From Strigamia acuminata (lineage: Eukaryota; Arthropoda; Chilopoda; Geophilomorpha; Linotaeniidae), in assembly GCA_949358305.1 (NCBI GenBank), contig OX442314.1, positions 26,025,118 through 26,089,117 on the forward strand: DNA of 64,000 nt, in the 5' to 3' direction. Shown one piece after another: positions 22,691 to 35,420 of this stretch. Below the pieces are notes generated by a model, which was not told the DNA's origin, did not search any database, and saw only the letters and a list, made by a program, of their open reading frames with translations. How positions within the stretch are numbered: the first letter of the stretch is position 1; every line of letters begins with the position of its first letter. Both the position numbers and the translations under genes were made by a program.

Positions 22691-24273
22691 AAAATTAAGG
22701 TTTCCGCGAATAAATATCTGTTCTAACTGACAGTAAACTCACCAACTCTTTAAACAAGTTCTTCTAAAAAGTAAATAAAAAAAAAAAAATAGGACTAAAT
22801 TTGTCAAATTTCCATTTTAAACGCCACGCTGGGAATTTGTATTCAAACAATCACTGTAAACCTTCCATCTAGAATATTGACCGATCCGCTAACTCTAAGG
22901 ACACCCAATTTAAAACAGTCAAACATCACTACAACGGGTGCATTCAAAGCATGTGTTTACGTGATCATTTCGAGTTTCTATTAATAAACGGGAGAGAAAA
23001 ACACGCTGGACGACGATTATCCGTGAGATTATTTCGCTTTTGCGTCTCTTTTTGGGTTTTACAATTAAAATTCCTCAAAATTCCACAAACCACGTCAAAA
23101 ACCACTCCAAGTTGTCTTTATTCTCTTTATGGAGTTTCTGAAGATGGTTCAGACCTTTTTTTAAGACCAAAAATCAACCAAAACAGAAACAATAAATCCA
23201 CTACAAAATTCGCCAAACCAACGACGAATATTCCATTCCGGAAGTAAAATAAATCAAAAATAATACACAACTCGCCATAAACCATCCAAACAAAAACAAT
23301 AACTTTTCTGCTTAAAGATGCAAGACGAAGAGCAAGAAGAAATAAAAATTGCAGCTGCAACTGCAACTAAACAACATAAAAGAGAGAGAATAGAAATTAC
23401 TTTCTTCTTTCCGAGTTGCAGTTGCAAACAACGTACCTCACTCTATTCAGCGTTAAATGGAGCATAAAGAAATTCCGGGGGTGGGTTTTTTGTTCGAGGA
23501 AAGTAACCAAGTCTCCGTTTTTAACCCGCCATAAAAAAAACATAAGAGGCCATTTTTAAATATTCATTTTAATGTCAATCCCAAACCAGAAGCTCTGGAC
23601 TAAATCATTAACTTGTTGGCGCGCAGCCAACTTGGCTTCTTCGCTCACCTGTGACGTCATCCAAACACACGCTTTCCTGTTGCTAAATTACCGTTGGCAG
23701 TTAGAGTTGCCAGTTTTACAATGGATTAACTTCCCTCCACTCAAAAATAATAAAAGAAGTGCGGCTAAGGTATAAAGACCGTCAACGACGCTAGTGTCAA
23801 TTCTAAAGCGAAGAAACACTAAAACATGGCCACTTTATAAAGCTGAATGAACCGAAATGGCTATACATTATGAAATTTCATTGGCCTCCATAAAAAATTC
23901 AAAGGAAATCATCACGTGTGAGATTTTTTAAGTTTGCCCGTAAAAGCCGCGGAGCGAGCCAAAAACTTGCAATAGGCCCCACGCAAACCAAGACCGGAAG
24001 GAAACTATTAGTCATTTTTCTATCTGTTTTATACTTTAGATTTTGAGTGTTACAAGTCAATGACAATTGAAATTCCTTCATTTTCACGCAAACCACACTG
24101 TATTCTGGGATGACAACAGGTAACAAACATGCTTAGTTGGCGAGCAATGCATGACACATGATTGCTGTCATCCAATCAGCGTACAGAACAACGAATCAAT
24201 AGGAAATAACACACGAATACATGCCCATGTTATCCTTGGTTCATGCTAATACTCTAATGAACTAACGCTAATA

Positions 24274-24761
24274 GAGTTTGCGGGATGCATTTGTCCCTTA
24301 CAGTTAAAGACTATACGGTATAAAAATAGTGTAAGGGAAAAATGATAAATTAAGTTTTTGCAGACTGCACTTTTCCCTTATCTATACACTATTTCAGCCA
24401 ACTACTGACAGTTAGTAATTTTGGACCTGAAAATTTAATTTGGGGACGTAAATGTGCAAATTTCTGCATAAAATTCCATTATTATGCCTATAAAGTATGG
24501 TTTTGGGCCTAAAATTCAATTTAGGGCCTCACTTATCATTAAATCTACGTACCTATGACTGTGATGTGTTTGATCGGGACAACAAAATAATCGCCATTTG
24601 CAATGGGCGGAGCTTAAAATATAGTGTTCTCAATTCTGATTGGCTGCGCTATATTTTAATTTAGTGTTGAAAACGATACACTAAAGATTTTTCCCTTACG
24701 ATATGGCACTAAAATAGCGTAACGTGGCACAAAATAAGGGAAAAATGCATGCCGCAAACTC
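24274..24761. mobile_element. MITE with GAGTTTGCGG ends
   Basis: Left GAGTTTGCGGGATGCATT then TCCCTTA mirrors right TAAGGGAAAAATGCATGCC then GCAAACTC. Inner words TATACACTATTT and AATAGTGTAAGGG repeat the theme. No frame is present. Confidence 0.75.
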
Positions 24762-25740
24762 TCTATTAAGCCTACAACCGCAATTTTGTTTTCCGAAGTT
24801 TTATGTTGAAACGTTTGGAATTTCCAAACTTTAAAATTTCATATTTTCTAAAGAAGTTCCTACATTAATATGCACCGAGACTACAACTATTTTTTCTTGC
24901 AGCAACATTTCAACAATATAAATTTGCGCAGCACAATTCATTTTAAACTTTTCACATTTTCCTCCCATTCACAATACATCATCTTTTTCCCTCTTCTTTG
25001 CATGAAAGACCACATATTTCTGTGAGAAAATTAAGTTTACGAGTTTAATTTCTCCAAGTGGCCTTCAAAGGAAAGAACAACGTCTACTCGACCGAATCGT
25101 TCGTCGAGTTCATGGCTGGCTATTTCGCAGTTGCTGAATGTGGACTTCACCGTCTTTGACCTAAACCGCTTATCGTTCAATTGTGATGTCTGCGTTAAAT
25201 CACATTTCTAATAAATATAGCAGAACCGAGTTCAAAGTAGGAATGCACCAAGCTTGGGTCAACTATTTCCTTCAACGTCGGCTTTTTTGCCGCGTCACGC
25301 TTAATAAATACATCTGTCATTCTGGCTGTTTCCTAGATAGAAAGCTCAAGACTAACTCAGCACCTCGTCAAGAAAACTCCCAAATTAAGAAAGAAACCAG
25401 TTGTCGATACATTTCTTGCACATCACGTGATGTTTAGTTAATTTCCCGTGATAACACTTATGCAAGATCAGTATGCTCTGTGTGCAGGAGTTATTGGGGC
25501 ACAAATTTCTCAATTTTCCCACCAGCTGTTGCTGATTTGAATTTTAAATCCAGCCAATCATAGCTGCTGTGTCACTAGAGGACGCCACAAACATGGGGTA
25601 TGATTTTGGGCCTTGATATTCGCTGAACCCTCTTTACTCGATGGCATTTCATCGTTAATTTACAAAGCAAGTACAAAATATATTGGCATTTGACATTAAA
25701 CATGGTTGTGACCCAATGTGGCAATAATAAACAATACGAT

Positions 25741-25972
25741 TATTATTATTATTAAGCCAAAGGCCCATGAGAGATATCAGGCCTTTCAAGCAGCGATCTG
25801 TAGGACGACTTTCTTAAGAATCCAACCAAAGAACTGAAAAATCCACAGAAATCCCAGTTCGAGGCAGTTGGCAGATGTTCTTGTCGTAAAAACTTTTTCC
25901 CGCAATTATTCTTTCCACAGATAGAAACAACTGAGATTTTCAGCAGGTTAACCATCCAAGTATTGACTATAC
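25741..25972 (-). mobile_element. 5S-derived SINE, copy 2, broken at its head
   Basis: Read on the minus strand it starts GTATAGTCAATACTTGGATG and has CAGTTGTTTCT, ACAAGAACATCTGCC and GTCGTCCTACAGATCGC, in the same order as the 19540 copy. It ends in a (TAA)n tail. The 5S head is cut by the MITE and hAT insertions at 25973-26310. Confidence 0.8.
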
Positions 25973-26228
25973 CAGCGGTCGGCAACTGGCGGCCCGCGGT
26001 CCGAATCCGGCCCGCGGAAGGTCGAAACTTGGACCGCCAGATATTTTTTATTATATATTTTTTTGGTATTTTTGTTGTTTTTTGGTGTTTTTTTGATTTT
26101 TTTGTTTTTTTTTGGTGTTTTTTGTGTTCTTTGTGTTCTTTTTGTTTTATTTTGTTGTCTTTTTCTGAACCTCAAAAAAAATTTTCACTAGTATCTGGAC
26201 CCCACTCAAAATTACTTGCCGACCCCTG
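25973..26228. mobile_element. Non-autonomous hAT element with perfect 8-bp TSD
   Basis: Ends are CAGCGGTCGGCAACTGGCGG and TTGCCGACCCCTG. Both flanks read gactatac (25965-25972 and 26229-26236), a perfect hAT-type duplication. The interior is T/G-rich. Confidence 0.92.
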
Positions 26229-26310
26229 GACTATACTCTAGTTGCACTCAAAAAGGCACTTTACAAGGTGTACTCCCATTGGTCGTAGTAATAGTATCTG
26301 TTGTACCTTT
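26229..26310. mobile_element. MITE, family A, end fragment
   Basis: TATACTCTAGTTGCACTC then AAAAAGGCAC and TGTACTCCCATTGGTCG match the first 60 bp of 42362-42787. The rest is missing. Confidence 0.75.
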
Positions 26311-27314
26311 CGATGTTTATTGCATTATTAAATTTACTAATTTTCCTAACTTTTGAACAAAAAAAATTTAACACATAAAATTTTACATTTAGACCAGTTA
26401 AAAAAATATAAACAAATTTAAATGACTTTATGAATGCGCCTACGGTGCATTTTATTCATAAATAAATTTCTCGTTCCTGTACAATACCTTTTTTCTGATT
26501 TTAAACACAAAGTGAGATATCAGTATCTGGAAATACAGCATAGCCCCTGGGAATGTCTCGTGGAACCCCAGGGCTCCGGAGAGCACATTTTGAGAAAGGT
26601 TGGTGTATGACATCACATGTGTGCAAGGAAAGATTTTCTGCTACATCCAAGTAGAAGATCCCTGGATTATTTATGCAAGGAATAATCAGACTTGGGAATA
26701 TTCCCTTTGAAGTGGTGTAGTTGAAACTCTGAATAGTAGTTAGTTCCTATAATTTAAATCACGATTGCTTTTCAACAAGATAACAGTTTGATTTGATTTT
26801 TCCATAATGATATTTGGCCACAAATTTCATTACAAGGGATCGTGCAGATTTTTAATTAAAAGCCTAATGAAAACTCCCAGAGTATAAACAAAATTTTATG
26901 GGAGATTAACTTGTAAAAGGGTAAAAATATTTTTTGGAAAAATGCTTCATATAAAAGGATTTCGCGAAATTTCAAGTAAAGTCAAGTTTTATGTCACGGT
27001 TAAACGAGGTCTGGTGCCAGCATCTCAACATCACCAACTCGTTGCAAGTTAATAAATTATGACTTATATAGTGAGTACGAGCTTAACCCAATTACCAAAA
27101 ATCCATAAAAAAAACTTATAACTTCAATCCAAGATAAGCCTAATGTGTGTAGTCACTGATCACATTCATTCTTGGTGAATGATATAAACTGCAGTGTTTA
27201 CTTCCGTTTCCGTAACAGCCAGTTTGTTGATTGGAGTTAGAGTGCAAGAGGGTTCGTGCGTGGTACAACGTGGAGTTGAATCGCAATTCTCGTTTGTTCA
27301 TCAGTTTCGCACTT
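26311..27314. other. No recognised gene
   Basis: This is AT-rich sequence. A block around 26370-26445 (TTTACATTTAGACC ... AAATGACTTTATGAATGCGCC) is shared with 21840-21910, so a small interspersed repeat is present. Confidence 0.4.
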
Positions 27315-27792
27315 CTCAGGTGCAAAATTGTACTTTTTATGTGGCAAAATATATTTCTAAGTGCCAAAATGACCTCTTTATGTGCAAAAATAATTTTTTA
27401 GGTGCAGAAATAAATTTTTAGCTACAAAAATAAATTTTAGGTGCAATAATCAATTTTTATGCGCAAAAATGTATTTTTATGCGCCAAAATGTATTTTTAT
27501 GCGCAAAAATGTATTTTTATGAGCAAAAATGTATTTTTATGCGCAAAATTGTATTTTTATGCGCTAAAATGTATTTTTATGCGCAAAAATGTATTTTTAT
27601 GCGCAAAAATGTATTTTAAAGTGCCAAAATGACCTCTTTATGTGCAAAAATAATTTTTTAGGTGCAAAAATAAATTTTAGGTGCAATAATCAATTTTTAT
27701 GCGCAAAAATGTATTTTTACGCGCAAAAATGTATTTTTATGCGCAAAAATGTATTTTTATGTGCAAAAATGTATTTTTATGTGCAAAAATAC
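27315..27792. repeat. Minisatellite, 20-bp unit GCGCAAAAATGTATTTTTAT
   Basis: About 24 units. A variant block (GTGCCAAAATGACCTCTTTA and following units) occurs at 27361 and again at 27621, a higher-order duplication of thirteen units. Confidence 0.95.
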
Positions 27793-28235
27793 TCTCTTAA
27801 AATAGAAATTGCAGCTGCAATGTGCTGAGTACGTGCTAAAATATACTTTTTAGGTGTTCTGCTAATAACAATCATCAATAGGCACTTGAAATCCGATCAA
27901 GAATTTTTTTTCTCATTATTAACCCTATTCCATTATCATCCAGCTCTACTTTTGAATTCAATTAAAGAGGACTTTATTTGAAAAGGGGGTAAAATCCGTA
28001 AAATTTTTTCAGATTCATCATCTCCCTTTTGAAGCTGTGGTCAACGATAAGAGTGTGCTTTGAATTGATGTGTAAAGAGAGGAGCAGGGATGGCTTTCCT
28101 ATATTTGTCACTCGAATCAATATGGCGGTGCCAGGCTATGGATTTCTTTATATATATATATTCCTATCTCATGTTTGCTGAAGAAAAACTGCATCAAAAG
28201 AGAGTAGGGAATAGAAAATTGAAAAAGAGAGCTGA

Positions 28236-28236
<1 letters not shown>

Positions 28237-28275
<39 letters not shown>
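28237..28275. repeat. Poly(A) tract, 39 bp
   Basis: This is an uninterrupted A run. No retrogene body with target duplication was identified next to it. Confidence 0.95.
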
Positions 28276-28277
<2 letters not shown>

Positions 28278-28731
28278 TTTCAATCCTAAATAAAAATGGA
28301 AGAAAATCTACCACAATCGGTTCAAAGTCAATAAAAAAACCAATTAGTAAGAGAAAATGCAACAACTTATATTGTAAAAAACTTCAGCACCTGAGTTAGA
28401 ATTTCTAATTAAACAACAAATCAATATGAGGAGTGATGACACCCTTTTCAACCGGTGCCATCAATTTCCAGCACAATAATCATTTCTCATACAACTAAAA
28501 CTGAATTTTACCATTTAAATGCCATGGCACGTGTGAATGCGATACGGCAAAAATATTCTACGGCCAGTGCTCGATTTAGATACAATATATCGTGGAGCCA
28601 TTAAGCAACAATGACATCGTTATAAGCTTTTTCAGAAAACTTATGACAAATTCCCATTGGATATTGACTTGTCGACAGATAATAAATAATTGTTACAAAT
28701 GCATAATAGACCGTTGGAAAATTATGACATA

Positions 28732-28830
28732 TACTCTTGTTCGACTCAAAAGGGTGGCCTTCTCCCATTGGCCGAGCCGCATTACTCCTAACTCCAGTCT
28801 GTATTACTACCACTAGGAGAAGTAGTTTTT
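28732..28830. mobile_element. MITE, family A, one arm
   Basis: TACTCTTGTTCGACTCAAAA then CTCCCATTGGCCGAGCC and CTCCAGTCTGTATTACTACC match an arm of the 42362 copy. The partner arm is absent. Confidence 0.65.
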
Positions 28831-29955
28831 ATTTTTATTTATTTTTTAAATACGTATTTTAATTTTAATTTTAGGAATATTTTAGTGAGTATTACACAGT
28901 CATTTTCAAATTGAGCTCTTCCTTATTGATTGAGTAGGATCACATAATCAGTTATTTGTTTCCCTGAGTTCATCATACACACAACATAACACAATGCAAA
29001 AACTGAAACCAAAACTACAAATTTCTGGAAACTAAAGGAAAGCAAATCTCCCCCATTTAATACAGCAAATTTAAAATATATACAATTTTTTTATTATTCC
29101 TCATTTAACAGTAGAACTTCATATTTATTGATTGCTGAGTTATACTTAGTTCTCCTTCCATACCATTAAAACTACAGCGCATTAATAGCTAAATAATTGG
29201 GCAGTTATAGCCAAAGCTTTTATTCCACCAAACTATGCCTCATGAACTTTTCTATTACTCACACACCTATAACTCAGAAGGTGGCATCAAGCCCGCTACT
29301 TCAAACAGAAAAGAGACCCTCACCAAAGTCTTCTATGCATGTGATCCCCACTAGTAAATGCAGAAACAATTGAACTAGATCAACTAGATAAACACTTGCT
29401 AGCATTTCAGATGCCATCTTCAAAAGCACAAGCATATCTTAACTTTTCCTATTACCCACTTCACACAGTGCATCTAAGCCTTTAGAACAACAATGAATAG
29501 CAGCAATGTTGATTTTTATCCCTTTAAGTAAGGTGACAATATTTCTATGTTTACTAAAATAATAATAAAAATTCTAAAATATTCTAAACTTTGTGGAGGT
29601 CTAGTAAAACCAGGTGTTTTTTTTAGACCTTAAGATTTGTTGATGCAACAGCTAAGTAAGTTTTGTCAGCTTGGTTGCCTAGCAACGTTGCTGTCAGAAT
29701 TTTAAATTAATCATTTTCCCCCGTGACACCATCCCAGAACACAAGGTCTTGACTTGCAATTTGGTAGGTAAAACACATCTTAAAACATATTAAAAATCTA
29801 CATCCTGACTTTTTATTTTTCACCCATATTAAGAATTTATGGCTGTCAACTTTGCTCCGCGTTTTTATCAGTATGGCGGATTACTGCACAGCACAGGCTC
29901 ACTAAGCTGCCACATTGAAGCATAGACACCCAAAACTCCAAACTCAAATTAAATA

Positions 29956-30180
29956 TACCGTATTTTGCCGAATAAGAGTCGCCCTCGAATTGTAGCCGCC
30001 CTCGAATAGTAACCGGCCGATATTTCGGTATTCACCGACATCAATCCGATATTTTTTTGCGTGGCCGATACCGATATTGCCACATTTCTAAAACGTATGG
30101 GACATTTTAATGTACCGACCGATATTCGGTTGCCGATTATCGGTATCGGCAATACTGCAAAATATCGATATCGATCAAAG
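29956..30180. mobile_element. Probable DNA-transposon remnant with CGATAT words
   Basis: It starts TACCGTATTTTGCCGAATAA and GAGTCGCCCTCGAAT, a common MITE-type terminus. It then has repeated GGCCGATATTCGG and TATCGGTATCGGC palindromes. Borders are uncertain. Confidence 0.4.
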
Positions 30181-30189
30181 TCTAATATA

Positions 30190-30351
30190 TATACGACAAA
30201 CAAATCGCATAGGATCCGAAAAGTCGATTCGTTATAACGGAAGTTCGTTATATCAAATTTTTTTAACATGGTGTTCTATGGCCAACCAACCCACCAAGCC
30301 ATTTTTAACTATTCGTTGCAACAAGAAATTCGTTATAACTAGGTTCGACTG
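30190..30351 (+). mobile_element. pogo/Tigger-like MITE
   Basis: Its right end, inverted, is CAGTCGAACCTAGTTATAAC, and TTCGTTATA words lie near both sides. The core TGGTGTTCTATGGCCAACCA matches the 10241-10392 copy. A TA follows the end. Confidence 0.65.
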
Positions 30352-32150
30352 TATGTAAGCCCTAGCGACTTTTATTCCAAAACGTTAAACTCAGCCAAGA
30401 AATAGTAGAATTATCTTTTTTTAAATATAATTTTGAAGATTTATTAGCATTATTTTCTCATCTCAGTCTTTTTTTAATCATTTCTTTCCGTATTTTAATT
30501 TATTTCCTTCCTTTGTAGGCCTTAGGGACCGTGCCTAAAACGCCTAATGGAAAACCCGGTCATGGCCACCATCTTCTCCAGATCTTATTTAATCAGCATT
30601 TACATAATATGAAAATGGAATTAAACTCTCCCGCTTGTTCCCACAAGCTCAGTTGGCTCATTTTAAATCACCACAATTTCTAAAAGTATTCCAACCACAG
30701 CCTTTCTCCCTTGCATTTAAGCATATTATCATAGCAACAATAGCTGCCAATTAGCTCCAAATCCCAATTGCAGCTGACTTGCGTAGAATCCGGATGCTAC
30801 AGTGTGAAATAACAGTGTTTAATTTAAAAAGGTAAACAACCACTAACCGAAATTGAAATCACAATTAAGCATCAACTAAGTTGATGTTTATTAAATTCTT
30901 CTAATTAAAAATACATTTTATAGATATAATTTCATCCCATTACAATTCTTCACGAGGATTTACAACAATTGTCTAATTAATTTCATCCAGGTTGATTAAT
31001 TTTCCATCCCTGTCATTGCAGTTCCACAACAACTACCGACTGCACATTTCATCAAACAGTACATAATGCGGACGAAGGAAAAAGACGCGGAAAAACCAAA
31101 GGTGAAGCTGCAGGAGAGAAAGGAGTGTGTGCTCACTACACGAGCTGCTATGCATTGCAATGAGGCCAGTCATGAAATGATTGATGATAGACCCAACCAA
31201 AAACTTATATATATTTATAAAAGGCAAAAAAAAAATTTTTTTTTTTGTTTAAATAAAAAAAATAAAAAAAAGCAAACATAAAAAACCAAAATATCACCAA
31301 AACAGAAAAGAATAAGAGAAAAGTAAAGAAACAGAAGTATCAAATGGTGAAATCCCATTAGTTAATCATTTTTCACATGCCTGAACACAAAATGTGTCCA
31401 TAAAGTAAATCCAACAAGTAAAGCCTCTAACCAACTGAGATTATACGCCATTCCCTCGTTGCAAGTTTGAAAATAATTTTCTTTATTTTTTTTCCAAGGC
31501 AACTATTATGCCAACTGGTTTAAGCTCACAATGGAACATCGCTCCGCTAGATTACCTTCTGATGGATGAGAGAATGAATAAAATAAAATTTTATGATGCT
31601 AAACTATGCAGTTTGCAATTTGAAAATCGTTGTGCAAGACATAATGTACAATTCAAAAGAACATATATGTCCGTTTAAACTTGCTCCGATTGTGATTAAA
31701 CACAAATTCTTTGAGGAAAATAACCGACTGAATCAACACTTGACTGAAAGCAGACTAAACCGGCCGCTGTTTTCAACTCAGATCGAGAAAAGTGATTTCA
31801 CAGTGGTCTGTGCACCTGCGCAAACAGCAAAACATATTTATTAACTCCAAGTTAAACATGACTTACCCATATGGTTTAAAATTATATTTTACTGTTCCAC
31901 ACAACCGCAAATGACAGAAAAATAAAGAAAAAGATCGAAAATGTTACGAAAATAACGCAAACGACCAAAAATTGAATATTTTGCTAAGTTATGACGCAAA
32001 ATATAAATTATATAAAGAGGCAATACATGTTGTTAACTATAGGCTTGTCCAATTATTAAAATATTTACTAGTACTTTAAAGAAAAAATACCAGGTGGAGG
32101 GCTTGACCTGCGTTCCATGCGTTCCAAAATGTATAGCATTTCGAAGAATT
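30352..32150. other. No secure gene
   Basis: Only the candidate exon at 31022 stands out. The remainder is AT-rich. Confidence 0.4.
31022..31101 (+). other. Candidate plus-strand exon of an unknown gene
   Basis: A good acceptor (TTTTCCATCCCTGTCATTGCAG) precedes sequence that stays open in two frames past a possible donor AAAG|GTGAAG. One frame reads PTAHFIKQYIMRTKEKDAEK; it runs on to at least 31230, so a terminal exon is also possible. No family is recognised and no partner exon was found. Confidence 0.18.
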
Positions 32151-32154
32151 AAGT

Positions 32155-32440
32155 ATTATTTATACATTAAATAATGCATTTCCTAATACAATTGAAAAAT
32201 TGCATTTGAAAATGCATTTTTGACAAATTTGACAAACAATTTGACATATTCGACAAATAAAAACATTGGGAACACACCTCTCAATACATTTTACAAAATA
32301 TAATATTTATTTGCAAACCAATAGCACGCAAAAATATATTGCAAAATGCGTTCTCGTGAAACCCAATGCATTTCAAAATACATTGCAATACAATTTCCAT
32401 GTATTTTCTAACCATATTGGTAGTGTCATTTCTGGCCAAA
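32155..32440. repeat. Interspersed repeat, family I (ATGCATTT/CCAATAGCA)
   Basis: Shared order: AATGCATTTCCTAATA, ATTTTACAAAATATAAT, AACCAATAGCACGCAA, TACATTGCAATAC, then ACCATAT. Related copies lie at 42890, 47590, 49760 and 57700. Confidence 0.7.
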
Positions 32441-34315
32441 TACCAAATATTTGCCGCATTCCTTGCACGAAGAAGAAATGTGTTAATTATATGTTCTCAT
32501 TTGTTGATTGGTTGGCTCGATACCGTCTCCATTTAAGAGGTGTCAATTTAAAACCATCAGCTGCTGGTGATGGGTTGTTTCAGGCATGGATAAATCTGAC
32601 ATGGCACTTTTTCTGATGAGAACTAAAGTTGTCACAACTGTTTGTTTCTCGACTCGAACTCAATGCTAAATGAGACTGCCAATTCCCCTGATAAATAGCA
32701 CCGGCAATTAATCACAAACTGTGAAATCAACCATTTGTTACAGTTTGTTATGACATTGTGACAAAGGGATCACTCAGACTAACCACACCGCATGTGCGTG
32801 CACAGTGCTGGCAAGTTTGCCAATATCAAGCAAAACCACTGGCCTTGTAGGCATACTTCAACAAGTCAAACGCAGATGTGACCCGTGTTATAGGCACAAT
32901 CGACTGTTGGATATTCTTCATATGTTCTTTTAAAAATTACTAATAAAGCCCCGAACACTCTCGAACAAACATTCGACTTCGCTAAAACATCAACAAATTT
33001 AATGTGTTCTTCGAACGTTTTAGACGCGACGATTCATTTCGTCTATTTTTAAACAAGTAATCGAGTGAACTGTAATCTAAGTTCAATAGCCCTAATCAGC
33101 TAATTCAGTGACCCTGTAATTATCACCGCAGCAATATTCAAGATAACAATTACTACTAAAACCACAATTCTCAACAAAACCATTTTGAAGCTTGTATTTG
33201 GGCTAAATGGTCTCCAAAAACCATTTCTGCTCTGCAATCTACTGATGTGTCCAAGTAATACTAGCTTTAAGCTTAATTACATATGTTATTGATCAGTATG
33301 TAATGGCATGCTTTCAATGTAACACCTTCCATTAAATTTTTATGATTGTCATCCAAACAAATCTCCATTAGTAATTTTCTGACTGTCATTCACACAAAAG
33401 ATGAATAAGTTAGTACATTTCCCTTCATTCTACTACAATAACTCATTAATTAATTTATCACACCAATCAATCCATTTCATCATTACATGCAATCTAAACA
33501 ATCTAATTTATCGACTGCAATTACCTGTAATTAATTAAAATATAAAACGGCCTTTTATTTAATGACTTTACAAACTGCTGGCCTTTTGACTTCAGTAATC
33601 TCCACCAAAAAATCAGAAATTCAATCAAACAACAGGCTTAAATTATTATTTGTTATTGGAATATGTGTCCACCTGGTGGCAGGTGTTAGTGGTTGTTAGG
33701 AAGCTAAGTTCCACACACTATTATTGGGTTTTCATGTGTGCTGCAGTCATCTGTACAAGTAGTTGCTTTGTTCCATCTAGTTTTATTGCTGTTTTACAAA
33801 AATGGCTTGAATTTGTCTCTCTCCTGTTTGCTGCAAGGCTTGTGCAACATTTCAGGTCTGATTTGCTTCAGGTTGAAACAGTATAAGAGTATAAGACTCT
33901 TATTGCAGACTTCTTGTTTACCAAAAGTAATGAGAAAAACCCTCATTGGACAACACACTATTAATCGTTTTCCCGGGAGATATTCCTTCAACAAAGCAGA
34001 AAATACCTCTCATTTAAGTTGTTCAAGATATTTACTGCAGATTACAGTTTCAACATTTCAAACTTTGCTAAGACTCATCACATGAATAATTTTACATTAA
34101 AGTTACTTGCCTCCGAGACAAATCATTAAAACTTCATCATAAACAAATTTCCTTATGCACATGCGCCACTGATCGTATGAATTCCATGGCACAAACAACA
34201 CAGGCACTTTTACTGGAATTAAAAAGAGCAAAACCAAATTCTGCTAGCACCGGTATTCTATTATTCATACCACACAGCGAAAATGCAAATAGAATTTTTT
34301 TAAGTGAATTTCCTC
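32441..34315. other. No recognised gene
   Basis: This is AT-rich sequence. Frames of up to 115 codons at 33650-34085 lack recognisable domains. Confidence 0.4.
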
Positions 34316-34702
34316 ACCAATACCGTTCGCATCCAGTACCGTGATGGCAAATTCATACTGCGCATCCCATTCTGCGCAGTTGATTTCCTTATTCCAGTTG
34401 TTATTTAGCAGTGTTAAGCCTAATACTAACAAAATAAAACTAATACACAACAATTTATTAATTTGGGAACAGAATTCTCACGAATTTTTGGAAAAGTAAT
34501 CAAAACCAGGCAAGAACAAAGATAAATGGCAAAAATAAATAAGGGAAAATAATAAAATTGAGGATTAATAAAAATAAAACAATTTGAAGAAATTAAAACA
34601 ATTCCTAATCAAAATTGGACAAAACAGGGAAAAAGGCGCAAAACATGCGCAAAATGTGATGCACATTTTGAATTGGCATCAAGATAGCAGGCACAAACTG
34701 CA
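34316..34702. mobile_element. MITE, family B, diverged
   Basis: ATACTGCGCATCCCATTCTG and TTATTTAGCAGTGTTAAGCC identify the left arm; ATCAAGATAGCAGGCACAAA marks the right. It contains an extra A-rich insertion. Confidence 0.55.
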
Positions 34703-35388
34703 CCACTCACCACCAGGGCTGGATTTAATGGCGGGCAAGTGAGGCACTCGCCCCGTTGGTAATGGTTAATTTTTTTACTTCAAGTACTTTTATTCGATTA
34801 TTTATTAGACAAGCCTTAAGTTAACAACATTTATTGCCACGATGCTATACAATCGATTATTATTGGTGCCATAAAATTCAAATGTTAAAAGTGCGTGTTC
34901 AAGTCCCTAACCAACGTTATTCAACAATAAAACCGGATTAGACAGATGCGCATGAACCACGACCAACCTTCTTTAACGGCATTGTCCATTAAAATCTCTT
35001 CAGGCTTTAAATATGGCCACCACTTTAGGAATGTTTCTTAAATTGTTTGCATTGTCTCCTATAAAAGGCCATTGGGAAGTGCATATTACCCAGGCTTCAA
35101 AGAATGCGAATATGAAGACATTCCTCATCGTTGGCCAAATTCCATAACATTCTTGTCACGCTTCGCAGCCAGTAATGAACAAAGTTGGCCTCTCCTCATA
35201 ATAAACTTAGCACGTCACTTCCTTTCTCATTTGCATAATCACATTACCATTTCAATTTCAATATTGATTCTTCGAAAAACAAGAGACAATTGTCAATTAT
35301 TCACCGGCAGCCAATCAAAATATTTAATCAGACTTGTACACAAAGGATTAGAAAAAAAAATGCAAATGAAAACAATAGGAAAATAAAT

Positions 35389-35420
<32 letters not shown>

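Larger units (their letters stand above)
22251..25740. other. No recognised gene
   Basis: Apart from the 22480-22690 block and the MITE at 24274-24761, this is AT-rich sequence with no identifiable gene. A possible donor after MLHLTLNR near 23440 (minus) is too weak to call. Confidence 0.4.
27793..29955. other. No recognised gene
   Basis: It holds a pure A39 run (28237-28275) and a family A MITE end (28732-28830). The rest (28840-29955) is featureless AT-rich DNA. Confidence 0.4.
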
